Shown: positions 25,701 through 33,819 of the stretch, one piece after another
Layout of the letters: each line of letters starts with the position of its first letter
How positions within the stretch are numbered: position 1 is the first letter of the stretch
Source of the DNA: CAZYME01 sp964648115
Lineage (GTDB): Bacteria; Pseudomonadota; Gammaproteobacteria; Legionellales; Legionellaceae
Reading direction: 5' to 3'
Length of the DNA stretch: 64,000 nt
NCBI GenBank assembly: GCA_964648115.1
Contig: CAZYME010000002.1
Location: forward strand, 84,249 to 148,248
The notes under the pieces: generated by a model
The model's database searches: none
What the model was told of the DNA's origin: nothing
What the model saw: only the letters and a program-made list of their open reading frames with translations
Made by a program: the position numbers and the translations under genes

Positions 25701-26588
25701 CCGGTTCAACCACCTGTTATGATTTTTATTACCGAGGAAGAGGAAGAGGAAGATATTATACCTATTCCTGCACCACCTGCCCAGGAAGAAGAGATTGCAG
25801 CACCAGCTCAGGAAGATCTCGAAGATATTTCTGGACCACGCCAAGCAATGGTTCAAAGGTTACTATTAGCTTTGAGAAGCTATCAAGAAAATCGAGATAC
25901 AAAATACAAAGTCAAAGATTTCTTCACGGCTACAGATAAAACATCACGTAATCTATTTATCAACCAATTGACACAGCAACTAGGTGCTTATGCAGAATCA
26001 GGTGATAGTGAGCAAGTTCTTCAAACTATTGACGGGCGGCTTGCAGACTTTCCTGGGAGAAACTTACAATCTTTACTCCATAAAATCACAGCTGATATAT
26101 TAAATTTTGGCCAAGAATTACCAACAGATTCACAAAGAGTAACTGATATATTAACTGCGGTTGAGCAAACGCATCCACAATACGTAACAGGTTTGAGAAA
26201 CCTCTTTCAGAAAATTACTGACATGCGAAATTATGGGATTAAGCGCAATAACCTTGTTATTATTGAATTGGCAAATAAATTAAAGCAGGATGCTGAGCGC
26301 TTCATCATTACCCATGGCGAAAATGTCCCTAATGCTGATAATTATCAAGCATTCACTAGAAAATTCCATGCAAGATTGCATAGCGAAGATAGTATGCTGC
26401 ATGAAGAGGGTAAAGATTGGACCTACATTGCTACAAATATTATGTTGGCTTTATTCCTTATTCCGAAATTGATTTACTCTAAATTAACTACCGGCCGATG
26501 TGCTTTCTTTGCTGAGGGTACGAAAGGGATTAATCTTGTTGAGTCGATAGAGGATACGGCGTCTGTGTTACCGCGGATGGCTGGATAA
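22719..26588 (+). CDS. Giant coiled-coil protein, candidate Dot/Icm effector
   Basis: 1289 residues; no enzyme motif recognised. The first 400 residues are mixed helical. About 520-800 and 840-990 are Gln/Glu/Leu-rich heptad-like coiled coils (for example LAALQEEHRILRERLAALQ). A Glu-rich/Pro-rich linker at about 1004-1035 (EEEEEEDIIPIPAPPAQ) precedes a helical C-terminal domain with a short hydrophobic segment (NIMLALFLIPKLIYS, about 1240). There is no signal peptide. Large coiled-coil proteins with this layout are typical of Legionella effectors, and the PmrA-like box upstream supports that; function unknown. A run of eight G residues at 24114-24121 lies in the coding sequence. Confidence 0.85.
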   Translation: MPKTFAHYAGSPLAALIADALQKASKIKEKYASDLLKPKTAESIAANNIANLVEETLRTLHETVFPAFDEGHAPGLITSGIIVKRAYHLRSLLAAIATPESMVAKNIMRGLPEMVKEVITEEKYDATNPISSIIYAIQKNQAKLFEGAGKIPGPEQCAIITEITAKISTLNLGRDPRSVTPNALISLVSEHLRLELLIPKHPLIYELMEMLAQQIKAAPQIKADPKEFEKFAPFFNPQAGVKVIQSGILGTLISKFGSLKIKPPENQDPEATNYAFDVTTKDSSWTFNIVEYYSRTQDYFLSQLLEPVIRRYLAVHFKDHSENPLAHDAIAQGQIRVESEVARSSILQRLTDIAVNDIHQNVLSQRRAHSHPAEETHGITQLQTLARQLEATNSLLLANPQLREDLVEQQRIYASIPVISLLHKLNATDLLAELTVHQQRGLDVSYTTQPMPELIPDTTNGANAVGGGKIGIHHHIHWAISKEIQELDVKEGLMREQSTYLSAVLLSYWQEECSKYMQAIADFEQDLRELEAQEVTLAESEEVTLENALQSLSIKLDKQQALRQIAMELIQTAQQSISHPCFDSLRTELEGMTAGFMHASEIFIQKLSSSQKAWEKEQRRLRTQIEKHRSAELFAGSLRSADPIKMQQLLSEKGQQLAALQEEHRILRERLAALQANHALSLAKQDSLVVEEGSKREKLTALQTESDTFQAVISSLEQRMSLAGTAEDIPRYEATFTDLCSIKRALESEKKKDKIPFKEIDAIMAFDDLLLLLGNQDTQFWRDCRKAQGNILKRSPSHEVFMSMRAVLLDSLNRKILSIDEFLQGMPEIERLKLLRVTGNANTIEVEKELASIQSQMQETALVLRQIDEERATVSQALQSLVTERETPLTKAQYVLAQFLRVLTDIDQFKPQIELFADNENYDDIPGQVLALQNTAGLLRTQTEDIARVLETLENPTEYQPTLTTIQGLLQQIDQRVAVTAEEKEARRQARASSPVQPPVMIFITEEEEEEDIIPIPAPPAQEEEIAAPAQEDLEDISGPRQAMVQRLLLALRSYQENRDTKYKVKDFFTATDKTSRNLFINQLTQQLGAYAESGDSEQVLQTIDGRLADFPGRNLQSLLHKITADILNFGQELPTDSQRVTDILTAVEQTHPQYVTGLRNLFQKITDMRNYGIKRNNLVIIELANKLKQDAERFIITHGENVPNADNYQAFTRKFHARLHSEDSMLHEEGKDWTYIATNIMLALFLIPKLIYSKLTTGRCAFFAEGTKGINLVESIEDTASVLPRMAG

Positions 26589-26600
26589 CGAGTAATAAAT

Positions 26601-26654
26601 GTGGCACTTCGTGCGTTTGTTGGGTCTTGACCCAACAAACGCACGAAGCACCAC
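26601..26654. repeat. Full-length family R2 hairpin
   Basis: GTGGCACTTCGTGCGTTTGT-TGGGTC and its mirror GACCCAACAAACGCACGAAG.. around TT form a near-perfect 25-bp stem ending GTGG/CCAC. It lies between the convergent coiled-coil and M48 protease genes and probably also works as a two-way terminator. Confidence 0.88.
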
Positions 26655-26666
26655 TAAAAATGTTTC

Positions 26667-27689
26667 TTATTTTTTAAGCTTAAAACCAATCGATGCTAAA
26701 CGCTCGCCGATACTTGGATGAGTAGAAAACGCGCTACTCAAAGATTTAACTGGATCAAGCTCAGAAGGGTCAAATAAGTAGGAAGCTTGTCGCACTTGTT
26801 CATGGGCAGTTTGGCCGTATTCTTTTACATACTCATCAGCATGTAGCCGATGGTCATCACTAATTTTCAGCAACGCTCGTGCCATGGGTTCATTATCTCG
26901 CATCAGCTCTACACAGCCTGAATCAGCCATAAATTCACGGGTACGACTTAAAAATAAAGCTAAGACAATGGTAATGAGTGGTAAAACATACCGTAAAATA
27001 ATAATAACCGTAGCCAAACGATTATCCGAACGCCGATCACGCCCGAAAATAACCGCATAAAATAACATATCAATGACCATGAGTAAGATATTACTCAAGA
27101 TCGCAACCATCAACGTCAACTTAATATCATGATGGCGAATATGACTTAACTCGTGTGCCATAACCGCTTGCAACTCAGCGCGGTCTAATTTTTCCATTAA
27201 CCCACGCGTGATAGCTACCATCGCTGATTTTTCACTGTAACCACTAGCAAAAGCATTCATATAATTCGCTTCAATAATGAAAACCTTTGGCATGAATCTT
27301 AAACCCGCCGCGACCTTCATCTCTTCGACAACATTATATAATTGTTTCTCTTGCACGCTTTTTGCAGTTTCTGGTGTGATTTCTCGTGAATCGGTTCCAA
27401 GTAACATAAGTTTATCGTACATTGCATATGTAATTAACAAGGAGACCACAGCAACTCCTGCTAAGATTAATGTTGCATATGGAATTACCTTTAATGTGAT
27501 TAACGCATAGAAACAAACACTCAGTGGGGCATTCGGATGTTGGGATTGCAAGATATATACATCAACAATTAAGCCAACAGCAATATAAATGGCAATAAAT
27601 GTCGCGATGACCAAGCGTGTTTTACGCTCATTACGTTTTAACTGCTGGCGCCAATCACCAGCAGTCGCATGAAAATCAGATAAGCCCAT
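26667..27689 (-). CDS. M48 family (HtpX-like) membrane zinc protease
   Basis: 340 residues from the ATG at 27689, one base after the LemA-family stop. It has N-terminal TM segments (about 29-50 and 70-95), the zinc site AHELSHIRHHD (HExxH, about 178), two further TM segments, then SRTREFMADSGCV, which holds the third ligand Glu. The C-terminal SAFSTHPSIGERLASIG is typical of HtpX/LemA-associated M48 proteases. It is likely involved in quality control of membrane proteins. An upstream Met at 27755 would overlap the lemA coding region heavily and is rejected. Confidence 0.9.
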   Translation of the reverse strand: MGLSDFHATAGDWRQQLKRNERKTRLVIATFIAIYIAVGLIVDVYILQSQHPNAPLSVCFYALITLKVIPYATLILAGVAVVSLLITYAMYDKLMLLGTDSREITPETAKSVQEKQLYNVVEEMKVAAGLRFMPKVFIIEANYMNAFASGYSEKSAMVAITRGLMEKLDRAELQAVMAHELSHIRHHDIKLTLMVAILSNILLMVIDMLFYAVIFGRDRRSDNRLATVIIILRYVLPLITIVLALFLSRTREFMADSGCVELMRDNEPMARALLKISDDHRLHADEYVKEYGQTAHEQVRQASYLFDPSELDPVKSLSSAFSTHPSIGERLASIGFKLKK

Positions 27690-27690
27690 T

Positions 27691-28272
27691 TTACAATTTA
27701 ACCGTATATTCTTCTTGTGCTTTAATCTGTTCTTCTGGCAAGCCCCAGTATTCAAATGGTTTATCTAATTTTCCAGCAAACGCATTCACCACCATCGCCT
27801 CAAAAAATGATTTTTTCTTAGCTTCATAACGCTCAATGGAATCATTATAGGCTTGTTTTGAATAGGCCAATTTGTTTTCGGTGTTAACAACTTCTTCTTG
27901 TAATTGCAGCACATTCTGATTGGCTTTCAAGTCTGGGTATTGCTCAAACACCACATTGAGGCTTGATGCAATTTTTGAAATTCCATTTTCTGCAGCAATA
28001 CGTGTTTTTTCATCACCTGAGGCTTTCGCAGCCTGGGCTTGATTACGCAAAGCCACTACATCTTTTAACGTGGTTTTTTCATAATCCATGTATTTTTTTA
28101 CAACATCAATCAACGATTCAAACACTTTAAAGCGACGATCAAGTTGTATGTCAATTTGTCGCTTATTGTTGTTAATCGCCTCGATCGAGCTTATCAGTTT
28201 GTTATAAATTCCAATGGCCCAAAAAAACACAAGAGCCAGGATGACCAAAATTGTAATTAAAAACGTCATCAT
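27691..28272 (-). CDS. lemA: LemA family protein
   Basis: 193 residues. An N-terminal membrane anchor (LITILVILALVFFWAIGIYN) is followed by a long helical domain with the family pattern: NNNKRQIDIQLDRRFKV, LIDVVKKYMDYEKTTL, FEQYPDLKANQNVLQLQEE and the end motif YNDSIERYEAKK. LemA proteins are exported helical-bundle proteins of poorly known role, commonly encoded just before an M48 protease as here. It starts 19 bases after the uvrA stop on the same strand. Confidence 0.93.
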   Translation of the reverse strand: MMTFLITILVILALVFFWAIGIYNKLISSIEAINNNKRQIDIQLDRRFKVFESLIDVVKKYMDYEKTTLKDVVALRNQAQAAKASGDEKTRIAAENGISKIASSLNVVFEQYPDLKANQNVLQLQEEVVNTENKLAYSKQAYNDSIERYEAKKKSFFEAMVVNAFAGKLDKPFEYWGLPEEQIKAQEEYTVKL

Positions 28273-28291
28273 ATTATTACCCTCATTATTT

Positions 28292-31129
28292 TTATTCCCT
28301 ATTTTCTAAGTTTAGCACATGGCATAAAAACTGGCCCGTGTAAGAGCTTGCAGAAGCTGCAACCATTTCAGGTGTTCCGAATGCAATCACTAACCCTCCT
28401 TTGCTACCCCCTTCAGGGCCTAAATCAATAACCCAATCCGCTGTTTTTATCACGTCTAGATTATGCTCAATGATTACGATTGTATTGCCTTGATCACGCA
28501 AGCGCGTCAATACAGTTAATAGCTGCTTTGTATCATGAAAATGCAAACCTGTGGTAGGTTCATCCAAGATATATAAGGTACTACCCGTGTCACGCTTGGA
28601 TAACTCACGCGCCAATTTGATACGCTGCGCCTCTCCACCAGACAAAGTTGTAGCACTTTGTCCTAGGCGAATATACGATAAACCCACATCAATCATAGTC
28701 TGACATTTGCGCGCCAAGACGGGAATAGCATCAAAAAATTGACGGGCGTCCTCCACAGTCATGTCGAGAATTTCATGAATGTTTTTACCTTTATAATGAA
28801 TTTCCAACGTTTCACGATTGTAACGTTTGCTTTTGCAAACATCGCAGGCCACATAAATATCCGGTAGAAAATGCATTTCTACTTTGATTAAGCCATCCCC
28901 TTGGCACGCTTCACAACGCCCGCCCCGCACATTAAAGCTGAAGCGGCCTGGCGAATAACCACGTGCACGCGACTCAGGAGTATTGGAAAACAATTCACGG
29001 ATCGGTGTAAATAAACCGGTATACGTAGCCGGATTAGAGCGCGGTGTTCGACCAATCGGGCTTTGATCTATATCGATCACCTTGTCACAATGCTCAAGGC
29101 CTGAAAGCCTAAGCACTTTGCCAGGCGTATGTAAACTTGCGCGATTCAACTTAGCTGCCGCAATAGGATAAAGTGTATCGTTAATTAAGCTGGATTTTCC
29201 TGAACCGGAGACGCCCGTTATACATGTAATAAGGCCAATAGGAATTTTAACGTCTACAGCCTGTAAATTATTACATGTCACACCCGTGAGCTGAATAACA
29301 CGCTTTTCATCAAAAGCTTTGCGCACTGATGGTACTGCAATCGACTGCTTTCCAGAAAGATATTGGCCTGTCAGTGAGGCCTCACTCTGCATAATATCAT
29401 CAGGAGATCCGCACGCTACAATATGGCCACCATGGACTCCAGCGCCAGGCCCCACATCAAGCACATAGTCTGCAGCACGAATAGCTTCCTCATCATGCTC
29501 CACAACAATCACGGTATTACCCAAATCTCGCAAATGCACTAGCGTTTTGAGTAAGCGGTCATTATCGCGTTGGTGCAAACCAATGGATGGCTCATCTAAA
29601 ATATACATTACCCCAACCAAGCCTGAGCCAATTTGACTCGCCAAACGAATGCGCTGCGCCTCACCCCCCGATAGAGTATCGCTACTGCGTGAAAGAGATA
29701 AATAATCTAAACCAACATTCACCAAGAAACCCAAGCGCTCAATAATTTCTTTATTAATCCTTGCTGCTATTTCACCTCTGTATCCAGGTAATTGTAGTTT
29801 TTGAAAAAAATCATAAGCTTGCTCTATCGAGTAGGCTGATATCTCCGGCAAATTTATCCCAGTAATAAAAACATGCCTAGCACCTTCGCGTAATCGCGCA
29901 CCATTACAAGACGGGCAAGGACGAGATGATAAATATTTTGCCAACTCTTCGCGCACCATGGCCGAATCTGACTCGCGATAACGACGCTGCATATTAGGAA
30001 TAATCCCTTCAAAAGGGTGTTTTTTTAGGATGTGACCACCATGTGGGCGCTGGTAATGAAACTCGATCACTTCATCGCCACTACCATAAAGAATCATATC
30101 ACGCGCTGTTTGTGGCAAATCACAAAAAGCCATTTCAATAGAAAACCCAAAATGGCGTGCTAATGATTCTAATAAAGTGTAGTAATACGTAGTTCGTCTA
30201 TCCCATCCTCGAATTGCTCCCTCTGCCAAACTCAACGTTGCATTGTGCACCACCCGCTGCTCGTCAAAAAATTGATCCACCCCCAAACCATCACATGCGG
30301 TACACGCCCCCATAGGATTATTAAATGAAAATAACCGAGGCTCGAGTTCACTCAAACTATAACCACATTCAGAACATGCAAATTTTGAGGAGAACACCAC
30401 GTCCTCAAACTCGCCATCAATGGCGGCCACTATCGCCAAACCATCAGCAAGATTGAGTGCGTTTTCAAACGACTCGCTTAGCCGTTGAGCCAAATCAGCA
30501 CGGACTTTAAAACGATCCACCACCACTTCAATAGTATGCTTTTTACGTAATACCAATTTAGGAGGGTCATCCAATTCACATAGCTCACCATTGATTCGAG
30601 CTCGTACGTAACCTTGTGCCTGTAATTGCTGCAACAGCTGGACATGCTCACCTTTGCGCTCACGAACAACAGGAGCTAAGATCATAACCTTGCAATCAGC
30701 AGGCATTGCCAATACTTGATCGACCATCTGGCTGATTGTCTGCGCATGCAAGCTAACGCCATGCTCAGGACAATGAGGTTCGCCTACTCTTGCGAATAAC
30801 AACCGTAAATAATCATATATTTCAGTGATAGTACCAACTGTTGAGCGGGGATTATGCGATGTCGCTTTTTGCTCAATTGAAATGGCTGGTGATAAGCCTT
30901 CTATGGAGTCAACATCTGGTTTTTCCATCATAGACAAAAACTGTCGAGCATAAGCTGACAATGATTCCACATAACGACGCTGCCCTTCAGCATACAATGT
31001 ATCAAAAGCGAGCGATGACTTACCTGAACCCGAGAGACCCGTTATTACGGAAAGCTTATTTCTGGGCAAGCTTACATTAATATTTTTCAAATTGTGGGTT
31101 CTTGCCCCACGGATATTAATAAAATTCAT
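28292..31129 (-). CDS. uvrA: Excinuclease ABC subunit A
   Basis: 945 residues, normal UvrA length. It is the damage-recognition ATPase of nucleotide excision repair. Two ABC modules are present: Walker A GLSGSGKSSLAFDT (about 31) and GVSGSGKSSLINDT (about 640), signatures LSGGEAQRIRLA and LSGGEAQRIKLA, and Walker B YILDEPSIGLH / YILDEPTTGLH. Zinc-finger cysteines are in CSECGYSL..CTAC and CEACQGDG..CDVC. I see no LexA box (CTGT-N8-ACAG) in the 60 bases upstream. Confidence 0.98.
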   Translation of the reverse strand: MNFINIRGARTHNLKNINVSLPRNKLSVITGLSGSGKSSLAFDTLYAEGQRRYVESLSAYARQFLSMMEKPDVDSIEGLSPAISIEQKATSHNPRSTVGTITEIYDYLRLLFARVGEPHCPEHGVSLHAQTISQMVDQVLAMPADCKVMILAPVVRERKGEHVQLLQQLQAQGYVRARINGELCELDDPPKLVLRKKHTIEVVVDRFKVRADLAQRLSESFENALNLADGLAIVAAIDGEFEDVVFSSKFACSECGYSLSELEPRLFSFNNPMGACTACDGLGVDQFFDEQRVVHNATLSLAEGAIRGWDRRTTYYYTLLESLARHFGFSIEMAFCDLPQTARDMILYGSGDEVIEFHYQRPHGGHILKKHPFEGIIPNMQRRYRESDSAMVREELAKYLSSRPCPSCNGARLREGARHVFITGINLPEISAYSIEQAYDFFQKLQLPGYRGEIAARINKEIIERLGFLVNVGLDYLSLSRSSDTLSGGEAQRIRLASQIGSGLVGVMYILDEPSIGLHQRDNDRLLKTLVHLRDLGNTVIVVEHDEEAIRAADYVLDVGPGAGVHGGHIVACGSPDDIMQSEASLTGQYLSGKQSIAVPSVRKAFDEKRVIQLTGVTCNNLQAVDVKIPIGLITCITGVSGSGKSSLINDTLYPIAAAKLNRASLHTPGKVLRLSGLEHCDKVIDIDQSPIGRTPRSNPATYTGLFTPIRELFSNTPESRARGYSPGRFSFNVRGGRCEACQGDGLIKVEMHFLPDIYVACDVCKSKRYNRETLEIHYKGKNIHEILDMTVEDARQFFDAIPVLARKCQTMIDVGLSYIRLGQSATTLSGGEAQRIKLARELSKRDTGSTLYILDEPTTGLHFHDTKQLLTVLTRLRDQGNTIVIIEHNLDVIKTADWVIDLGPEGGSKGGLVIAFGTPEMVAASASSYTGQFLCHVLNLENRE

Positions 31130-31162
31130 GAAAATGGCCTTTTAGGGTTTACCTATTATAAT

Positions 31163-31183
31163 GGCATTGCTGAATAATTAGAT
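31163..31183. repeat. Solo IS5/IS903-like terminal repeat
   Basis: GGCATTGCTGAATAATTAGAT resembles the IS903-type end GGCTTTGTTGAATAAATC. Similar stretches occur at 38354-38374 (minus) and 59265-59280. No transposase is attached. Confidence 0.4.
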
Positions 31184-31242
31184 CCGCTGCTCTTCACCGC
31201 CATTAAGTTAACGCAAGACTGTCCTGGCTGCTAACCAGAGTC

Positions 31243-31274
31243 AGGGATGGATTCCCGCCTTCGCGGGAATGACA
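31243..31274. repeat. Half copy of family R3 repeat
   Basis: GGGATGGATTCCCGCC then TTCGCGGGAATGACA, matching the right half of the 15549-15634 element. Complementary GCCATTAAGTTAA (31201-31210 region) and TTAACTGAATGGC flank it, as if it were part of a larger inverted repeat. Confidence 0.7.
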
Positions 31275-31613
31275 AAATCTCTTAACTGAATGGCAGTGTC
31301 GCTCTTTCTCCGCACAAACGGATTTGATAGGAAACATCTATTCAATAACGTCATTATAACCCAAAGGGCTAATAAACTGCTTAGAAAATCACCTATAAAA
31401 TCAAAGATCAAAGCCTTTAAAATAATTATTAATTTTCTCTAGTAATCTCATTTTATTCTGATAGAATACATGCTTATATTGCGAAATCCACCTGTTGGTA
31501 AGTTATATATACACGTTATAAACCCCTAGTAAATACCTCTCTATAAAAAAATCGTAATCTATTGATATCACTGAATTAATATCTATTTTTACACCATTTA
31601 TCACCGATTGTTT

Positions 31614-31636
31614 TTATCCACAAATTCTGTGGATAA
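31614..31636. promoter_or_regulatory. Inverted pair of perfect DnaA boxes
   Basis: TTATCCACA at 31614-31622 and TGTGGATAA at 31628-31636 both match the DnaA-box consensus TTATNCACA and face each other across 5 bases in an AT-rich stretch (31380-31750). The rest of the 624-base gap between uvrA and the SET-ankyrin gene holds only the repeats at 31163 and 31243. A role in DnaA-controlled transcription or a DnaA-titrating site is possible; no iteron cluster supports an origin. Confidence 0.45.
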
Positions 31637-31753
31637 CTCTGTGTGTTATCTGTCTATCTCTTTATCAAACCCAATTAGAGTTATTTTATTCTTGTTGATC
31701 AATATTAATCTATATGGTATTATTTTGACCATTTATTTTGCTTGGAAAATTAA

Positions 31754-33277
31754 ATGGGCCGAACAAAACAACTTGCTCAACGGGAAAGAAAACCTACTTC
31801 AGGGTGTTTTTTTTATAAACAACCAAAGCAGAAAGCAGCAGGCTGCGGTAAAAATTCCCAAAAAAATCCATCATCTCTCCATAAGATTTCTGCAAAAGAA
31901 ATTATCGAGCAACTCGGAGCCAAAATGGAACCCGGTAACTATCTGGTGGCCGACGGGGACCGGCATGATTTGGTTTGCGTTAGAACAGTTAGTGTTCTAG
32001 GAGATCAACAATACGGATTGTTTGCCAAAGAAGATATTAAAGCTGGCACAGTACTCGGTATATATACTGGGACAAAATATACCAAGAAAGCATTCGCACA
32101 GCATATGGAGCAGGACGAAGGCGCTACATCACATTACGCCATGGAATATGATGGGGTAGTTGTGTGCGCAAAGAAAAAGGGTAATTTTACCAGGTTTGCT
32201 AACTGCTCTACGTCTCAACCTAACGCAGCTTTTATACGGTTACAACGTAAATTTGTAGGACTGAAGGCGATCGGAAAAATTAAGCGTGGGCAGCAATTAC
32301 TAGTCGATTATAATGGTCCATGCGATTCACCTGATTCTGAACGCCAACTTTTTTTAAATCCTGAGGACGGCCCGCTTTCAACCATAGAGCTCCACCTCGA
32401 ACTACATAAACATTACACTTTAAAGAATAGCCCCGCGGCATATCCAGCTTTAGGAGTCCTTAAAGGAGCTCCCTTATACACTACACGGTTATTATGGACA
32501 TTAATGAATGGCCGATCCTTAGATGGCATGTATCGCTATATACCAGAAGAAGTAGATATTTTATGTTTAAAAGCAGCGAAACAAGGTATAGTAAAACTTG
32601 CCGCTCGACACGAAGATGACGACCCATTTACACCTCTCATGCTAGCGTGTTATCTGGGACAGGTGAATAACGTCAAGTTTCTTATCCAAAATGGTGCGGG
32701 CGTAAATCGACAACAAAATCTCTCTGGAAAATGTCCTTTATTTTTTGCACTGGAGGGATATAGCAATACACACGGTAATGGCGAGGATTATCTCCTGATC
32801 ATCCAAGAATTATTGCGTGCACATGCACTTATAACCGCTCATGACAAAGATTCTAAAACCTTTTTACATAAAGCCAGCTTAGTCTTAGAACCAAGGCATT
32901 TGAGTGCTGTTCTTTCGCAGTTAGCACAAATGGGAGCTGCTGTAAAAGAACTATTTCAATATATAGATAAAAATGACAGGGATATAGTGATGTCTTGTCT
33001 TGAAGAAAGATGCTTTAAGAACGTTGCAACCCTATTGAAGTTCTACCCGGCTTATTTTGGAGATCACTTCCATCCCCCAATCAAGGGCGGTAAAAAATCA
33101 GACCTTTTCACAACAAAACTCAATGATATCCTCGAAAGCTATACACCAGAGGAAGCACATAACTTTTTTGAGTGCCTAGCGGACGCTCGTATAGCACGTC
33201 TAGATTTGTCTCCTCTAGACGGTTTGAGAGCAAAGGCAGCGCAGTACGATGGCAGCAAAGCGATGCAGTGCAATTGA
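31754..33277 (+). CDS. SET-domain plus ankyrin-repeat protein (LegAS4/RomA-like candidate effector)
   Basis: 507 residues. A SET domain at about 78-190 has YGLFAKEDIKAGTVLGIYTG, then FTRFANCSTSQPN where NHSC is usual, and IKRGQQLLVDYNG. The His-to-Cys change in the NHS motif may alter SAM binding. Ankyrin-like repeats follow at about 288-375 (DPFTPLMLACYLGQVNNVKFL, KCPLFFALEGYSN, KTFLHKAS). The basic N terminus (residues 1-40) has KPKQKAAGCGK-type patches that could act as a nuclear or nucleolar signal. The SET+ankyrin layout is that of Legionella LegAS4/RomA, a Dot/Icm effector that methylates host histone H3. The preceding region is AT-rich and there is no strong ribosome-binding site (GGAAAA). 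Confidence 0.85.
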   Translation: MGRTKQLAQRERKPTSGCFFYKQPKQKAAGCGKNSQKNPSSLHKISAKEIIEQLGAKMEPGNYLVADGDRHDLVCVRTVSVLGDQQYGLFAKEDIKAGTVLGIYTGTKYTKKAFAQHMEQDEGATSHYAMEYDGVVVCAKKKGNFTRFANCSTSQPNAAFIRLQRKFVGLKAIGKIKRGQQLLVDYNGPCDSPDSERQLFLNPEDGPLSTIELHLELHKHYTLKNSPAAYPALGVLKGAPLYTTRLLWTLMNGRSLDGMYRYIPEEVDILCLKAAKQGIVKLAARHEDDDPFTPLMLACYLGQVNNVKFLIQNGAGVNRQQNLSGKCPLFFALEGYSNTHGNGEDYLLIIQELLRAHALITAHDKDSKTFLHKASLVLEPRHLSAVLSQLAQMGAAVKELFQYIDKNDRDIVMSCLEERCFKNVATLLKFYPAYFGDHFHPPIKGGKKSDLFTTKLNDILESYTPEEAHNFFECLADARIARLDLSPLDGLRAKAAQYDGSKAMQCN

Positions 33278-33285
33278 GTTAGGAT

Positions 33286-33343
33286 GTAAGTTGGGTCAAT
33301 GACCCAACGATTCATTTTATTGTTGGGTCATTGACCCACCCTA
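33286..33343. repeat. Family R2 repeats, double copy
   Basis: Two palindromes in succession: TTGGGTCAATGACCCAA (33290-33308) and TTGGGTCATTGACCCACC (33322-33340). The second encodes the last residues of the HIT protein (VGWVNDPT) on the minus strand. Confidence 0.8.
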
Positions 33344-33746
33344 CTATTTCTTTACGCAAAGCAGAAACCAGATCAGCAAGCTTACCCTCCCCATAGGGAA
33401 CGGCCTTTAACTTCGGCTGCCAGATCCCATCGGGCCACATTTTATCTGTTTTAAAGCGCGCAACTACATGCACATGCAGCTGGGCGACAATATTACCTAA
33501 TGCACCCACATTCAATTTATCCGGCTTAAAAAAATTCTCCATGATCCTTGAAAGCGCCGCAATTTCATCCATCAAAGCATGGCGCTTCGCTTCAGATAAC
33601 TGATAAATTTCCTGAATATTCTCTTCTCTTGGCACAAGAATAAGCCATGGAAAATTCGCATCGTTTTTTAAATAAACGCTTGATAAAGACCACTCAGCCA
33701 ACCAAAATGAGCTTGTAAGAATCCGACTATCAACCTCAAATTGCAT
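33312..33746 (-). CDS. HIT family protein
   Basis: 144 residues. HIT proteins are nucleotide hydrolases or transferases acting on phosphoramidates and dinucleoside polyphosphates. The triad is QLHVHVVARF (HxHxx, about 100), preceded by NVGALGNIVAQ, with FPWLILVPREENIQEIYQL near 30-48. This matches the common diadenosine-tetraphosphate-hydrolase-like group. The C-terminal ten or so residues are encoded by a repeat and may be dispensable. Confidence 0.88.
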   Translation of the reverse strand: MQFEVDSRILTSSFWLAEWSLSSVYLKNDANFPWLILVPREENIQEIYQLSEAKRHALMDEIAALSRIMENFFKPDKLNVGALGNIVAQLHVHVVARFKTDKMWPDGIWQPKLKAVPYGEGKLADLVSALRKEIVGWVNDPTIK

Positions 33747-33819
33747 TTTAATGAGATCCTCTTGGTATAAATAATAGAGATGATATACTTTCTGTTCGCA
33801 AACTTAATTCGAGGGCAAT

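Noticed and set aside
28292..31190. LexA/SOS box upstream of uvrA
   Set aside because: No CTGT-N8-ACAG pattern in the upstream bases.
31300..31750. Replication origin
   Set aside because: Only two DnaA boxes, no iterons or 13-mers, and no dnaA, dnaN or mnmG gene nearby.
31608..32000. 130-residue frame overlapping the start of the SET-ankyrin gene
   Set aside because: It lies in another phase, runs through the DnaA-box region and shows no domain; the SET frame is clearly the gene.
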